From an uncultured Clostridia bacterium (lineage in GTDB: Bacteria; Bacillota; Clostridia; UBA1381), in contig CAKSPN010000109.1 in the NCBI GenBank assembly GCA_934481375.1, forward strand, positions 1 to 6,359: a stretch of DNA of 6,359 bases, written 5' to 3'. The notes under the pieces are model-generated. The model was not told the DNA's origin, did no database searches, and saw only the letters and a program-made list of their open reading frames with translations. Numbering within the stretch: position 1 is the first letter of the stretch; each line of letters begins with the position of its first letter. This document shows positions 1 through 6,148 of the stretch, piece by piece. A program made the position numbers and the translations under genes.

Positions 1-53
1 CCGATAAGGTATGAAATCACCAAAGCCGCCGCAATTATAATATTTATTATCAC
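1..53 (-). CDS. plsY: Glycerol-3-phosphate acyltransferase PlsY, N-terminal fragment
   Basis: Partial gene running off the left edge; only 17 codons are visible. It would start with GTG at 53-51, which overlaps the der stop codon in a GTGA arrangement typical of translational coupling. The visible peptide, MIINIIIAAALVISYLI followed by a probable Gly, is a very hydrophobic start of a first membrane helix. It ends in the Y-L-I-G pattern that in PlsY precedes the conserved S-I-P segment. PlsY is an integral membrane enzyme that transfers the acyl group of acyl-phosphate to glycerol-3-phosphate, the first acylation in phospholipid synthesis of most Firmicutes. The call rests on this short peptide plus the der-plsY gene order known in Clostridia. 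Any other small membrane protein starting here would look similar, so the name is inferred. Confidence 0.6.
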   Translation of the reverse strand, partial: MIINIIIAAALVISYLI

Positions 54-1372
54 TTCTTTTCACTCTTTTCTCTTATAATGAAATTAATCGGCGTTCCCTC
101 AAAACCGAAGTTTTCACGTATCTGATTTTCAATAAAACGAAGATACGAATAATGGAACAAATCCTTTGAATTTGCAAACAGAATAAATGTCGGAGGCGCA
201 ACGGACGCCTGTGTGCCGTAATACAGTCTGAGACGGCGTCCCTTATCCGTCGGCGGCTGTTGCTTTGCCGTTGCCTCGTTTAGTACATCATTTAACATAC
301 CTGTTGTTATTCTTCTCTTGTGCTGTTCGTTTACTTTCTTTATTTCTTCAAGCAGTTTATCGACACGCTGTCCCGTTTTTGCGCTTATAAACACTATCGA
401 CGCATACGACATAAACGCAAACTCCTCACGCACTCTGTCACGGAACTGCTTCATTGTCTTGTCGTTTTTCTCAATTATATCCCACTTGTTTACCGCAAAA
501 ATGCACGCCTTGCCCTGTTCGTGCGCATAACCCGCAACCTTTGTATCCTGCTCGGTTATGCCCTCCGATGCGTCTATCATAATAACGCACACATCGCTCC
601 TGTCCACTGCCGCAAGCGAGCGCACAACGCTGTAGCGCTCCACCGTTTCGTCTATTTTTCCCCGTTTTCGCATACCTGCCGTATCTATAAACAGATATTT
701 TTCGCCGTTCTTTTCATAATGCGAATCGATTGCGTCACGTGTTGTGCCGGCAATATTGCTTACGATAACTCTTTCCTCGCCGAGAATTTTATTTATAAGC
801 GAGGATTTGCCTGCGTTCGGTTTTCCGATAACTGCAACCTTTATTTCGTCATCGTTCTCGGATGTGTCTGCGTCCTCGGGGAATTTTGAGGTTATCTCAT
901 CAAGCAAATCTCCCACGCCCAAGCCGTGCGTTGAGGATATTGCTATCGGGTCGCCCAGTCCGAGGTTGTAAAATTCGTAAAATTCAAGCGGCGGTTCTCC
1001 TATGTTATCCACCTTGTTCACTGCAAGAATTATCTTTTTCTGTGCCTTTAAAAGCATTGCGGCAACGTCCGCATCGTTTGCGGTAACGCCGTCACGCACA
1101 TTTGTCATAAGCACCACAACGTCCGCCATTTCAATCGCAAGCTGTGCCTGACGGCGCATCTGCACAAGTATTTCGTCCTTCGACGCAGGCTCTATACCGC
1201 CCGTATCAATCAGGATAAAATGCTTGTCAAGCCACGAGGCGTCCGCATAAATCCTGTCACGCGTAACACCCGGCGTATCCTCTACTATACTTATACGCTG
1301 TCCCGTTATTTTATTAAACAATGTGGACTTTCCGACATTAGGCCTGCCCACTATCGCAACTGTAGGTTTCAT
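50..1372 (-). CDS. der: Ribosome biogenesis GTPase Der (EngA), double G-domain
   Basis: A 440-residue essential GTPase that acts in maturation of the large (50S) ribosomal subunit in the cytoplasm. Two tandem G domains are complete. Domain 1 has G1 GRPNVGKS (9-16), G2 within TPGVTRDR (33-40), G3 DTGG (56-59), G4 NKVD (119-122) and G5 SST (146-148). An acidic linker (about 162-176) leads to domain 2, with G1 GKPNAGKS (183-190), G2 GTTRD (209-213), G3 DTAG (230-233), G4 NKWD (295-298) and G5 SAK (330-332). The C-terminal KH-like domain occupies about 350-440 and contains the family segment FEGTPI (424-429), then a short basic tail. Length is normal for the family. The ATG is preceded by AAAGGAAGGAA at a good distance. 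It lies 17 bases after the DUF512 gene and overlaps the next gene by 4 bases, so the three are probably co-transcribed. The Ala in the second P-loop is within the GxxxxGK[ST] pattern. Confidence 0.97.
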   Translation of the reverse strand: MKPTVAIVGRPNVGKSTLFNKITGQRISIVEDTPGVTRDRIYADASWLDKHFILIDTGGIEPASKDEILVQMRRQAQLAIEMADVVVLMTNVRDGVTANDADVAAMLLKAQKKIILAVNKVDNIGEPPLEFYEFYNLGLGDPIAISSTHGLGVGDLLDEITSKFPEDADTSENDDEIKVAVIGKPNAGKSSLINKILGEERVIVSNIAGTTRDAIDSHYEKNGEKYLFIDTAGMRKRGKIDETVERYSVVRSLAAVDRSDVCVIMIDASEGITEQDTKVAGYAHEQGKACIFAVNKWDIIEKNDKTMKQFRDRVREEFAFMSYASIVFISAKTGQRVDKLLEEIKKVNEQHKRRITTGMLNDVLNEATAKQQPPTDKGRRLRLYYGTQASVAPPTFILFANSKDLFHYSYLRFIENQIRENFGFEGTPINFIIREKSEKK

Positions 1373-1389
1373 TAAATTTATTCCTTCCT

Positions 1390-2712
1390 TTAAAATTCCA
1401 ATTCGCTGCCGATTAATTTTTCGACAAAATCATAGCCGTCATTCATAACCGTAACCACTTTCATTCCCAGCTCACGCTCCACGTCCGATATTGTTGTATC
1501 GTCAAGGAAAACGTCCTCGCCGTCACGCAGCATACACTGAGGTATTGTTAAAATATCCGCTTTGGGCTTATCTTTTAACTGCTTTATAATATCTCCGCCC
1601 GTAACAAGTCCCGAAACCGTTACTCCTCCGCCGAAGAAATCATTTTTTATGGAATACACGTCCGTTTTTAATCCGTCCGCCGCAAGCTCCGTGCGCTTTG
1701 CAAGAGTATTTATAAAATCATACGCTATCTCTCCCGTTGCCATCATAACTCTGCGGCTGTATTTTCTTTTCGGCACAAGCTTTATTGCCTCGTCAAACTC
1801 CTCTTGCATACTCGCCATAAGTCCCACGCCGTTTTCAATCTGCGGAAATCCTTCGTACACGTCAGACGGCGGTACGGGAAGTCCTGCATTTACGTAAAAT
1901 TCATCGGACAAATACACAAGCCTTGTCCCGAATTTTTCATAAAATTCATTCTGTATCTCCTCAACACGGCGTATTGTTTCAAACGATGAATTTCTGTCAA
2001 ACGGAGTGAGCGGATAAAGCCCCTCACGGTACCGTGTAAGTCCCACAGGTACAACGGATACGCTGTTTACGTTCGGATAAAGCGACGCAAGGTCGTAAAG
2101 TGTGCGGTCCAGCTCCTCTTTATCGTTTATATCGGGGCATAAAACTATCTGACAGTTCATATATATACCGCTGTCGCGGAATTTCTTCATTATATCAAAG
2201 CATTTCCCGGCAAATCGGTTATGAAGCATTTTGCACCTGAGCTCGGGATTTGTCGTATGCACCGACACGTTTATCGGCGAAACGTGCATACTTATAAGGC
2301 GGTCAAGCTCCTCGTCCGACATATTCGTAAGCGTAACGTAATTACCCTGCAAAAACGAAAGGCGTGTATCGTCATCTTTAAAATACACCGTTTCACGCAT
2401 ACCTTTAGGCAATTGGTCTATAAAACAGAAAATGCACTTATTGGTACAGCTTTGCGCCTCATCTATGAGTCCCTCCCGAAATTCTATTCCGGGGTCCTCA
2501 TAATTGCTTTCAGCGGTAATCACTTCTATTGTGCCGTCTTTTTTCTCCACCTCAAGCGTTATCTCATATTCGGAAACAAGATAGCGGTATTCTAATATAT
2601 CATGAATTTCGTGACCGTTTATCTTAAGCAGTTTATCGCCCTTGACAAGTCCCGCCTCATCTGCAACAGAACCCGGCTCAACATATTCAATTGTAGTATC
2701 CGACTTGTGCAT
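1390..2712 (-). CDS. DUF512 family protein: PDZ domain plus CxxxCxxC Fe-S (radical-SAM-like) domain
   Basis: A 440-residue protein of the DUF512 family, whose reaction is unknown to me. Domains in order: a PDZ-like N-terminus (about 7-50, with PGSVADEAGLVKGDKLLKIN); a cysteine motif C89-x3-C93-x2-C96 in SCTNKCIFCFIDQLP, the spacing that binds a 4Fe-4S cluster in radical SAM enzymes; a TIM-barrel-like middle with SVHTTNPELR (150-159) and further cysteines; YLSDEFYVNAGLPVPP (267-282); and a C-terminal DUF512 part with FFGGGVTVSGLVTGGD (359-374). The reading frame is open upstream to 2775. I chose the ATG at 2712 because GAGG lies 8 bases upstream and the PDZ homology begins a few residues later. 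No signal peptide or membrane segment is seen. It is the first gene of the leftward operon, 17 bases before der; this association with der is common in Clostridia, so a link to ribosome assembly or envelope lipids is only inference. Confidence 0.9.
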   Translation of the reverse strand: MHKSDTTIEYVEPGSVADEAGLVKGDKLLKINGHEIHDILEYRYLVSEYEITLEVEKKDGTIEVITAESNYEDPGIEFREGLIDEAQSCTNKCIFCFIDQLPKGMRETVYFKDDDTRLSFLQGNYVTLTNMSDEELDRLISMHVSPINVSVHTTNPELRCKMLHNRFAGKCFDIMKKFRDSGIYMNCQIVLCPDINDKEELDRTLYDLASLYPNVNSVSVVPVGLTRYREGLYPLTPFDRNSSFETIRRVEEIQNEFYEKFGTRLVYLSDEFYVNAGLPVPPSDVYEGFPQIENGVGLMASMQEEFDEAIKLVPKRKYSRRVMMATGEIAYDFINTLAKRTELAADGLKTDVYSIKNDFFGGGVTVSGLVTGGDIIKQLKDKPKADILTIPQCMLRDGEDVFLDDTTISDVERELGMKVVTVMNDGYDFVEKLIGSELEF

Positions 2713-2820
2713 CGGGCATACCTCATTTCGCATTTTTCCATTCTCTATTATGGCATATTCCATTGAAATAATCAATAGTTTTCCGAAAAAAGGCGCATAG
2801 TAGACAAATTTATGCCCAAT
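2711..2820 (-). promoter_or_regulatory. Possible long-range RNA pairing over the DUF512 start codon
   Basis: In the minus-strand RNA, AUUGGGCAUA (2820-2811) can pair with UAUGCCCGAU (2720-2711). This gives ten base pairs, one of them a G-U wobble, around a perfect 7-bp GGGCAUA/UAUGCCC core. The downstream arm fills the spacer between the Shine-Dalgarno and the start and includes the first two bases of the ATG, so the pairing could block translation. It requires transcription to begin upstream of 2820, which the candidate promoter at 2834-2861 would provide. The arms enclose a 90-nt loop, so folding is not assured. The pairing is seen; the function is inferred. Confidence 0.35.
2721..2724 (-). 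promoter_or_regulatory. Shine-Dalgarno site that decides the DUF512 start
   Basis: On the minus strand GAGG is followed by the 8 bases TATGCCCG and then ATG. This is a standard spacing and favours the start at 2712. The upstream in-frame ATGs at 2775, 2763 and 2733 have weaker or badly spaced purine tracts. Confidence 0.7.
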
Positions 2821-2834
2821 AAAAAGTTTTTATT
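2818..2834. repeat. AT-rich palindrome AATAAAAA-G-TTTTTATT
   Basis: A perfect 8-bp inverted repeat around a single central G. It lies directly downstream of the candidate leftward -10, over the predicted start of transcription, a position suited to an operator. With no spacer it would not make a stable RNA hairpin. It contains only A/T in its arms, so function is uncertain. Confidence 0.3.
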
Positions 2835-2861
2835 TGATAATAGTGTGTGAATTTTTGACAA
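2834..2861 (-). promoter_or_regulatory. Candidate promoter for the DUF512-der-plsY operon
   Basis: On the minus strand a -35-like TTGTCA (2861-2856, 5 of 6 matches) is followed after 16 bp by TATCAA (2839-2834, 4 of 6 matches). Transcription would start near 2827 and leave a leader of about 115 nt. The -10 is weak and other AT-rich hexamers nearby are possible, so this is the best candidate rather than a firm call. Confidence 0.3.
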
Positions 2862-2875
2862 ATTTATTATTTAAC

Positions 2876-2885
2876 TATTGCAATA
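2876..2885. promoter_or_regulatory. Palindrome TATTGCAATA overlapping the gat -35 box
   Basis: A perfect 10-bp palindrome containing the whole -35 hexamer TTGCAA of the rightward promoter. A dimeric regulator bound here would block RNA polymerase, so it is a possible operator. It is short, and no second copy was seen in the window. Confidence 0.25.
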
Positions 2886-2906
2886 TATTCGTATATGTGT
2901 TATTAT
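2878..2906 (+). promoter_or_regulatory. Promoter of the gatCAB-aspS operon (extended -10)
   Basis: The -35 TTGCAA (2878-2883, 4 of 6) is followed by exactly 17 bp and the -10 TATTAT (2901-2906, 5 of 6). The -10 is preceded by TGT at 2898-2900, giving an extended -10 (TGn) that compensates for the modest -35. Transcription should start near 2913, leaving a leader of about 75 nt before gatC. A better-looking TTGACA at 2855-2860 has no acceptable -10 at normal spacing. Confidence 0.6.
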
Positions 2907-2922
2907 ATTTACTACAACAAGG

Positions 2923-2957
2923 GCGTTGTGTACTTTTTTGTATACAACGCTTTTTTT
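2923..2957 (+). terminator. Rho-independent terminator inside the gat leader (probable attenuator)
   Basis: GCGTTGTGTAC (2923-2933) pairs with GTATACAACGC (2940-2950) in an 11-bp stem with one G-U wobble. The loop is six T residues (2934-2939), and seven T residues follow immediately (2951-2957). This is a complete intrinsic terminator pointing rightwards; the other strand lacks a T tract after the stem. It lies about 10 nt after the predicted transcription start and 30 nt before the gatC ATG. No rightward gene upstream within the window needs a terminator here. It therefore most likely limits transcription into gatCAB. The hairpin is clear; its regulatory role is inferred. Confidence 0.8.
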
Positions 2958-2987
2958 CTACAAAAAATCAGTGAAGGAGATGGTAAT

Positions 2988-3266
2988 ATGTTTGATTCCG
3001 ATTTGACCCGTCATCTGGCGCAGTTATCCAAGATTACGTTTACGGACGGCGAGCTTCAAAAAATGACAAACGATATGACCGAAATTATCGCACTTATGGA
3101 TAAGGTGCGGGAATTTAATGAAAATGTTGACCCATACACCCTTGACGCAGTTGATTATAATAATTTACGCAATGATAATGCTGAAAATTCAAATAATGCA
3201 GAAGAAATAACACGCAACGCAAAGAACGTTAAGAACAACAGTTTTGTTGTTCCGAAAGTAGTCTGA
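2988..3266 (+). CDS. gatC: Asp/Glu-tRNA amidotransferase subunit C
   Basis: A 92-residue subunit that wraps around GatA and GatB and stabilises the amidotransferase, which turns Asp-tRNA(Asn) into Asn-tRNA(Asn) and Glu-tRNA(Gln) into Gln-tRNA(Gln). The N-terminal helices match the family: HLAQLSKITFTDGEL (9-23), then the helix reaching MDKVREFN (37-44), then VDPY (47-50). The C-terminus FVVPKVV (86-92) is the typical ending. The ATG is preceded by AAGGAG with 8 bases between. The frame stays open upstream to 2895, but that would begin before the -10 box and run through the terminator, so it is rejected. The linker is odd: 14 of 92 residues are Asn, 11 of them within residues 58-84, where family members are usually rich in charged residues. 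It starts the operon, 19 bases before gatA. Confidence 0.95.
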   Translation: MFDSDLTRHLAQLSKITFTDGELQKMTNDMTEIIALMDKVREFNENVDPYTLDAVDYNNLRNDNAENSNNAEEITRNAKNVKNNSFVVPKVV

Positions 3267-3285
3267 TTACGAAAGGATTTTTAAT

Positions 3286-4716
3286 ATGAAATTATCACAA
3301 ATGCGTGCGGCGCTCGATAAAAAAGAGATAAGCGCCGTTGAACTGACAAAGGATTATTTAGATAAAATAGAAAAAAAGGATAAAGCTTTAAACAGCTATA
3401 TAACAGTATGTTCCGAAAGCGCTCTTTCGGACGCAAAATCGGCACAGAAAGCGATTGATACGGGAAGTGCGTCGGCGCTTACGGGTATTCCGCTTTCGAT
3501 TAAAGATAACATTTGCACGGACGGCATACGCACCACCTGTGCATCAAAAATGCTTGAGGATTTCATTCCTTTTTATGACGCAACCGTTATATCAAAGCTT
3601 AAAAGCGAGGGTGCGGTTATCTTAGGCAAAACAAATATGGACGAGTTCGCAATGGGCGGTTCGTCACAGACATCATATTTCGGCGGAGTAAAAAATCCGT
3701 ATGACACCGACTGCGTAACGGGCGGTTCGTCGGGCGGCGCTGCGGCGTCCGTATCGGCGGATTTATGCGCCGCCGCTCTCGGCAGCGACACGGGCGGTTC
3801 GGTACGTCAGCCGAGTGCATTCTGCGGTGTTACAGGTTTAAAGCCGACATACGGCGCCGTTTCAAGATGGGGACTTATAGCGTTTGCCTCCTCGCTTGAT
3901 CAGATAGGCGTTATCGGAAAATGCGCCGAGGATACGGGATATGTCTTAAACTGCATAAGCGGTTCGGACAAAAATGACGCCACATCGTCAAACACAGCTT
4001 TGGGCGACTGCCTTTCGCTTATCGGAACGGACGTTTCAGGTATGAAAATAGGCGTTCCGAAAGAATTTTTGGACGGTGTGAGCGATGAAGTAAAAAGCGC
4101 TGTTCTTGCGGCGGTTGATTATTACAAATCGCTCGGCTGTGAAATTGTCGAATGTTCCCTCCCCTCTCTCAAATATGCCGTTTCGGCATATTATCTTATT
4201 TCGTCCGCAGAGGCGGCGTCAAACCTTTCGAGATTTGACGGCATAAAATACGGTCTGCGTTCGGACGGCGACGATTATATGCAGTTGATTTCAAACTCAC
4301 GCCGTGAAGGATTCGGTGACGAGGTAAAGCGCAGAATTATGCTCGGCAACTATGCACTCTGCTCGGGATACTATGACGCATATTACAACAAAGCACGCAA
4401 AATAAGAAGCCAAATCCGCAAAGAATACCGTGACATATTCGATAAATGCGACGTTGTGCTTACTCCGACCGCTCCCACGGCGGCTTATAAGATAGGTTTT
4501 CAGGAGTCCGATCCCGTTAAAATGTATCTTGCGGACATTTGCACCGTTACGGTAAACATTGCGGGACTGCCCGCAATATCCACCACATGCGGATATTCAA
4601 AGGACGGTATGCCCATTGGTATGAGCCTTACCGGAAAAGCCTTTGACGAAAAAACAATTATAGCTTTATGCGACAGATTTGAAAGCGATTTTGACTATAA
4701 GGAGGCGGTAATATGA
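3286..4716 (+). CDS. gatA: Asp/Glu-tRNA amidotransferase subunit A (glutaminase/amidase)
   Basis: A 476-residue amidase-signature enzyme. It hydrolyses glutamine and sends the ammonia through a channel to GatB. The Ser-cisSer-Lys triad is intact: K73 in SIKDN, S148 in TGGSSGG, and the nucleophile S172 in GSDTGGSVRQPS. These match the Staphylococcus aureus GatA residues K79, S154 and S178 with a constant offset of six. The signature region GGSSGGAAASVSADL (146-160) is complete. RRIMLG (349-354) and D417 in YLADICT are probably part of the glutamine pocket. The C-terminus has the usual GLPAIS and GMPIGMSLTG. Length is normal. The ATG at 3286 follows AAAGGA by 8 bases. Its TGA overlaps the gatB ATG (ATGA), which points to coupled translation and equal amounts of the two subunits. 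Confidence 0.97.
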   Translation: MKLSQMRAALDKKEISAVELTKDYLDKIEKKDKALNSYITVCSESALSDAKSAQKAIDTGSASALTGIPLSIKDNICTDGIRTTCASKMLEDFIPFYDATVISKLKSEGAVILGKTNMDEFAMGGSSQTSYFGGVKNPYDTDCVTGGSSGGAAASVSADLCAAALGSDTGGSVRQPSAFCGVTGLKPTYGAVSRWGLIAFASSLDQIGVIGKCAEDTGYVLNCISGSDKNDATSSNTALGDCLSLIGTDVSGMKIGVPKEFLDGVSDEVKSAVLAAVDYYKSLGCEIVECSLPSLKYAVSAYYLISSAEAASNLSRFDGIKYGLRSDGDDYMQLISNSRREGFGDEVKRRIMLGNYALCSGYYDAYYNKARKIRSQIRKEYRDIFDKCDVVLTPTAPTAAYKIGFQESDPVKMYLADICTVTVNIAGLPAISTTCGYSKDGMPIGMSLTGKAFDEKTIIALCDRFESDFDYKEAVI

Positions 4717-6131
4717 GGTATCAGCCTGTAATCGGTCTTGAAATACATTGTGAGCTTCTGACAAATTCCAAAGTCTTTTGCTCATGCGCAAACTCTTTCG
4801 GAGGCGGCGAGAACACAAGAGCCTGCCCCAGGTGTTCCGGTATGCCCGGAACGCTCCCTATACTCAATCAAGGGGCAGTAATGCTTGCCGCAAAGGCAGG
4901 CTTCGCAACTGACTGTACCGTTCACAAATACAGCTCGTTTGACCGAAAGAATTACTTTTACCCCGACCTTCCGAAAGCATATCAGATAACGCAGTTCTTT
5001 GAGCCGATATGCACCGACGGTCACATAACCGTATGCGACGGCACGGACATACGCATAAACCGCATACACATAGAGGAGGACGCCGGAAAACTCGTACATG
5101 ATGATTACGAGGGCATCTCAATGGCGGACTACAACCGCTGCGGCGTACCGCTTATCGAAATAGTAACCGAGCCTGATTTCAGAACAATCGAACAGGTACA
5201 GGATTTTGTCAAAAAAATAGCGCTCCGTCTTAAATATGCGGGCGTATGCGACGCAAGAATGGAGCAAGGCTCATTAAGAGTTGACGTAAACATATCGCTT
5301 ATGCCGTTCGGTTCGGACAAATTCGGAACAAGAGCGGAACTTAAGAACATCAACTCTATAAAATCAATAGGCAGAGCCATTGAATACGAGATAAGCCGTC
5401 AGAGCGAAATTCTCGACAAAGGCGGCGAGGTGGTTCAGGAAACACGCCGTTACAACGAAAACCACGACGATACAAAAGCAATGCGTTCAAAGGAGGAAGC
5501 GCACGATTACCGCTACTTCCCCGAGCCCGATATTCCGCCCGTTTTGTTTACGGACGAGGAGCTTTCAAAAATAAAAGAGTCAATGCCCGAAATGCCGCAC
5601 AAGCGTTTTGAGCGTTACACCGAAGAGTACGGTCTGCCCGAGGACGACGCACTGCTTATAATAGCGGATAAGGCGTTTTCGGATTTCTATGACGAGGCGG
5701 TAAAAATCAATCCGTCTTACAAGCAGATTGCAAACATACTTTTAGGCGAGGTAAGCCACAGCCTTAACGAAAGCGGAAAATCCATTACCGAGTCAGGCAT
5801 AACTCCCTCGGGAATTGCGCAAATCGTAAGTATGCAGTCAGACGGCAAAATCAGCGCCGGCAGTGCAAAGGAAATAACCGCAATAATGTTCAATGACGGC
5901 GGCGATCCGCAAAAGATTGCTGAAGCACACGGCTTCATTATGAGCGACAGCATTGACGGACTTGAAGAAATAATTGATAAAATAATAAGCGAAAACCAAG
6001 ACAGTCTTGAAAAATACAGAGCCGGCAGCGAAAAGCTGTTCAGCTTCTTTATGGGACAGACTTTGCGCCAAGTCGGAAAAAGCGCTAACCCGAAAGCTGT
6101 CAAAGACTTGCTTATGAAAAAGCTCAAATAG
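4713..6131 (+). CDS. gatB: Asp/Glu-tRNA amidotransferase subunit B (tRNA kinase/amidase)
   Basis: A 472-residue subunit that binds the mischarged tRNA, activates its Asp or Glu side chain with ATP and transfers ammonia supplied by GatA. The catalytic cradle starts at GLEIH (8-12). It includes a complete four-cysteine zinc-type site, C23-x-C25 and C38-x2-C41, then RKNYFYPDLPKAYQI (78-92), IEEDAGK (120-126 region) and the signature DYNRCGVPLIEIVTEPD (139-155). The helical part and C-terminal YqeY-like tail domain (about 325-472), which contacts the tRNA, end in FFMGQTLRQVGKSANP (445-460). A full Shine-Dalgarno AAGGAGG (4699-4705) sits 7 bases before the ATG, inside the end of gatA. Length is normal. 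The Cys at 13, where I would expect a hydrophobic residue, is a minor oddity. The next gene begins 17 bases downstream. Confidence 0.97.
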   Translation: MRYQPVIGLEIHCELLTNSKVFCSCANSFGGGENTRACPRCSGMPGTLPILNQGAVMLAAKAGFATDCTVHKYSSFDRKNYFYPDLPKAYQITQFFEPICTDGHITVCDGTDIRINRIHIEEDAGKLVHDDYEGISMADYNRCGVPLIEIVTEPDFRTIEQVQDFVKKIALRLKYAGVCDARMEQGSLRVDVNISLMPFGSDKFGTRAELKNINSIKSIGRAIEYEISRQSEILDKGGEVVQETRRYNENHDDTKAMRSKEEAHDYRYFPEPDIPPVLFTDEELSKIKESMPEMPHKRFERYTEEYGLPEDDALLIIADKAFSDFYDEAVKINPSYKQIANILLGEVSHSLNESGKSITESGITPSGIAQIVSMQSDGKISAGSAKEITAIMFNDGGDPQKIAEAHGFIMSDSIDGLEEIIDKIISENQDSLEKYRAGSEKLFSFFMGQTLRQVGKSANPKAVKDLLMKKLK

Positions 6132-6148
6132 AAAGGAATGATTACAAT

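Larger units (their letters stand above)
2803..2867. repeat. 11-bp direct repeat GACAAATTTAT in the divergent intergenic region
   Basis: GACAAATTTAT occurs at 2803-2813 and again at 2857-2867, 54 bp apart start to start, which is near five helical turns. The second copy overlaps the candidate leftward -35. It could be a pair of protein-binding sites, but the region is AT-rich and chance is a real alternative. Confidence 0.3.

Noticed and set aside
320..889. 189-residue open frame on the plus strand opposite der
   Set aside because: It is antisense to an essential, fully conserved gene, its product is low-quality and Cys/His-rich, and no promoter or good ribosome site precedes it.
2221..2595. 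124-residue open frame on the plus strand inside the DUF512 gene
   Set aside because: Shadow of a conserved coding region, with no recognisable family and no ribosome site.
2713..2775. Longer DUF512 protein starting at 2775
   Set aside because: The upstream in-frame ATGs have weaker or badly spaced purine tracts, the extra 21 residues match nothing in the family, and GAGG at proper spacing supports 2712.
2773..2880. Inverted repeat CAATAGTT (2773-2780) with AACTATTG (2873-2880)
   Set aside because: Eight AT-rich bases about 90 bp apart are likely by chance here, and the pair does not line up with the promoter or start signals in a meaningful way.
2895..2987. Upstream in-frame extension of gatC by 31 residues
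   Set aside because: It would begin before the promoter -10 and be translated through the terminator hairpin. The hydrophobic extension has no counterpart in GatC, and a strong Shine-Dalgarno precedes the ATG at 2988.
2776..2987. T-box riboswitch upstream of gatC
   Set aside because: Expected for this kind of operon, but no T-box core sequence or specifier stem is seen, and the leader is only about 75 nt.
6132..6148. Terminator after gatB
   Set aside because: Only 17 bases separate gatB from the next gene, and they hold a ribosome site, not a hairpin, so the operon continues.
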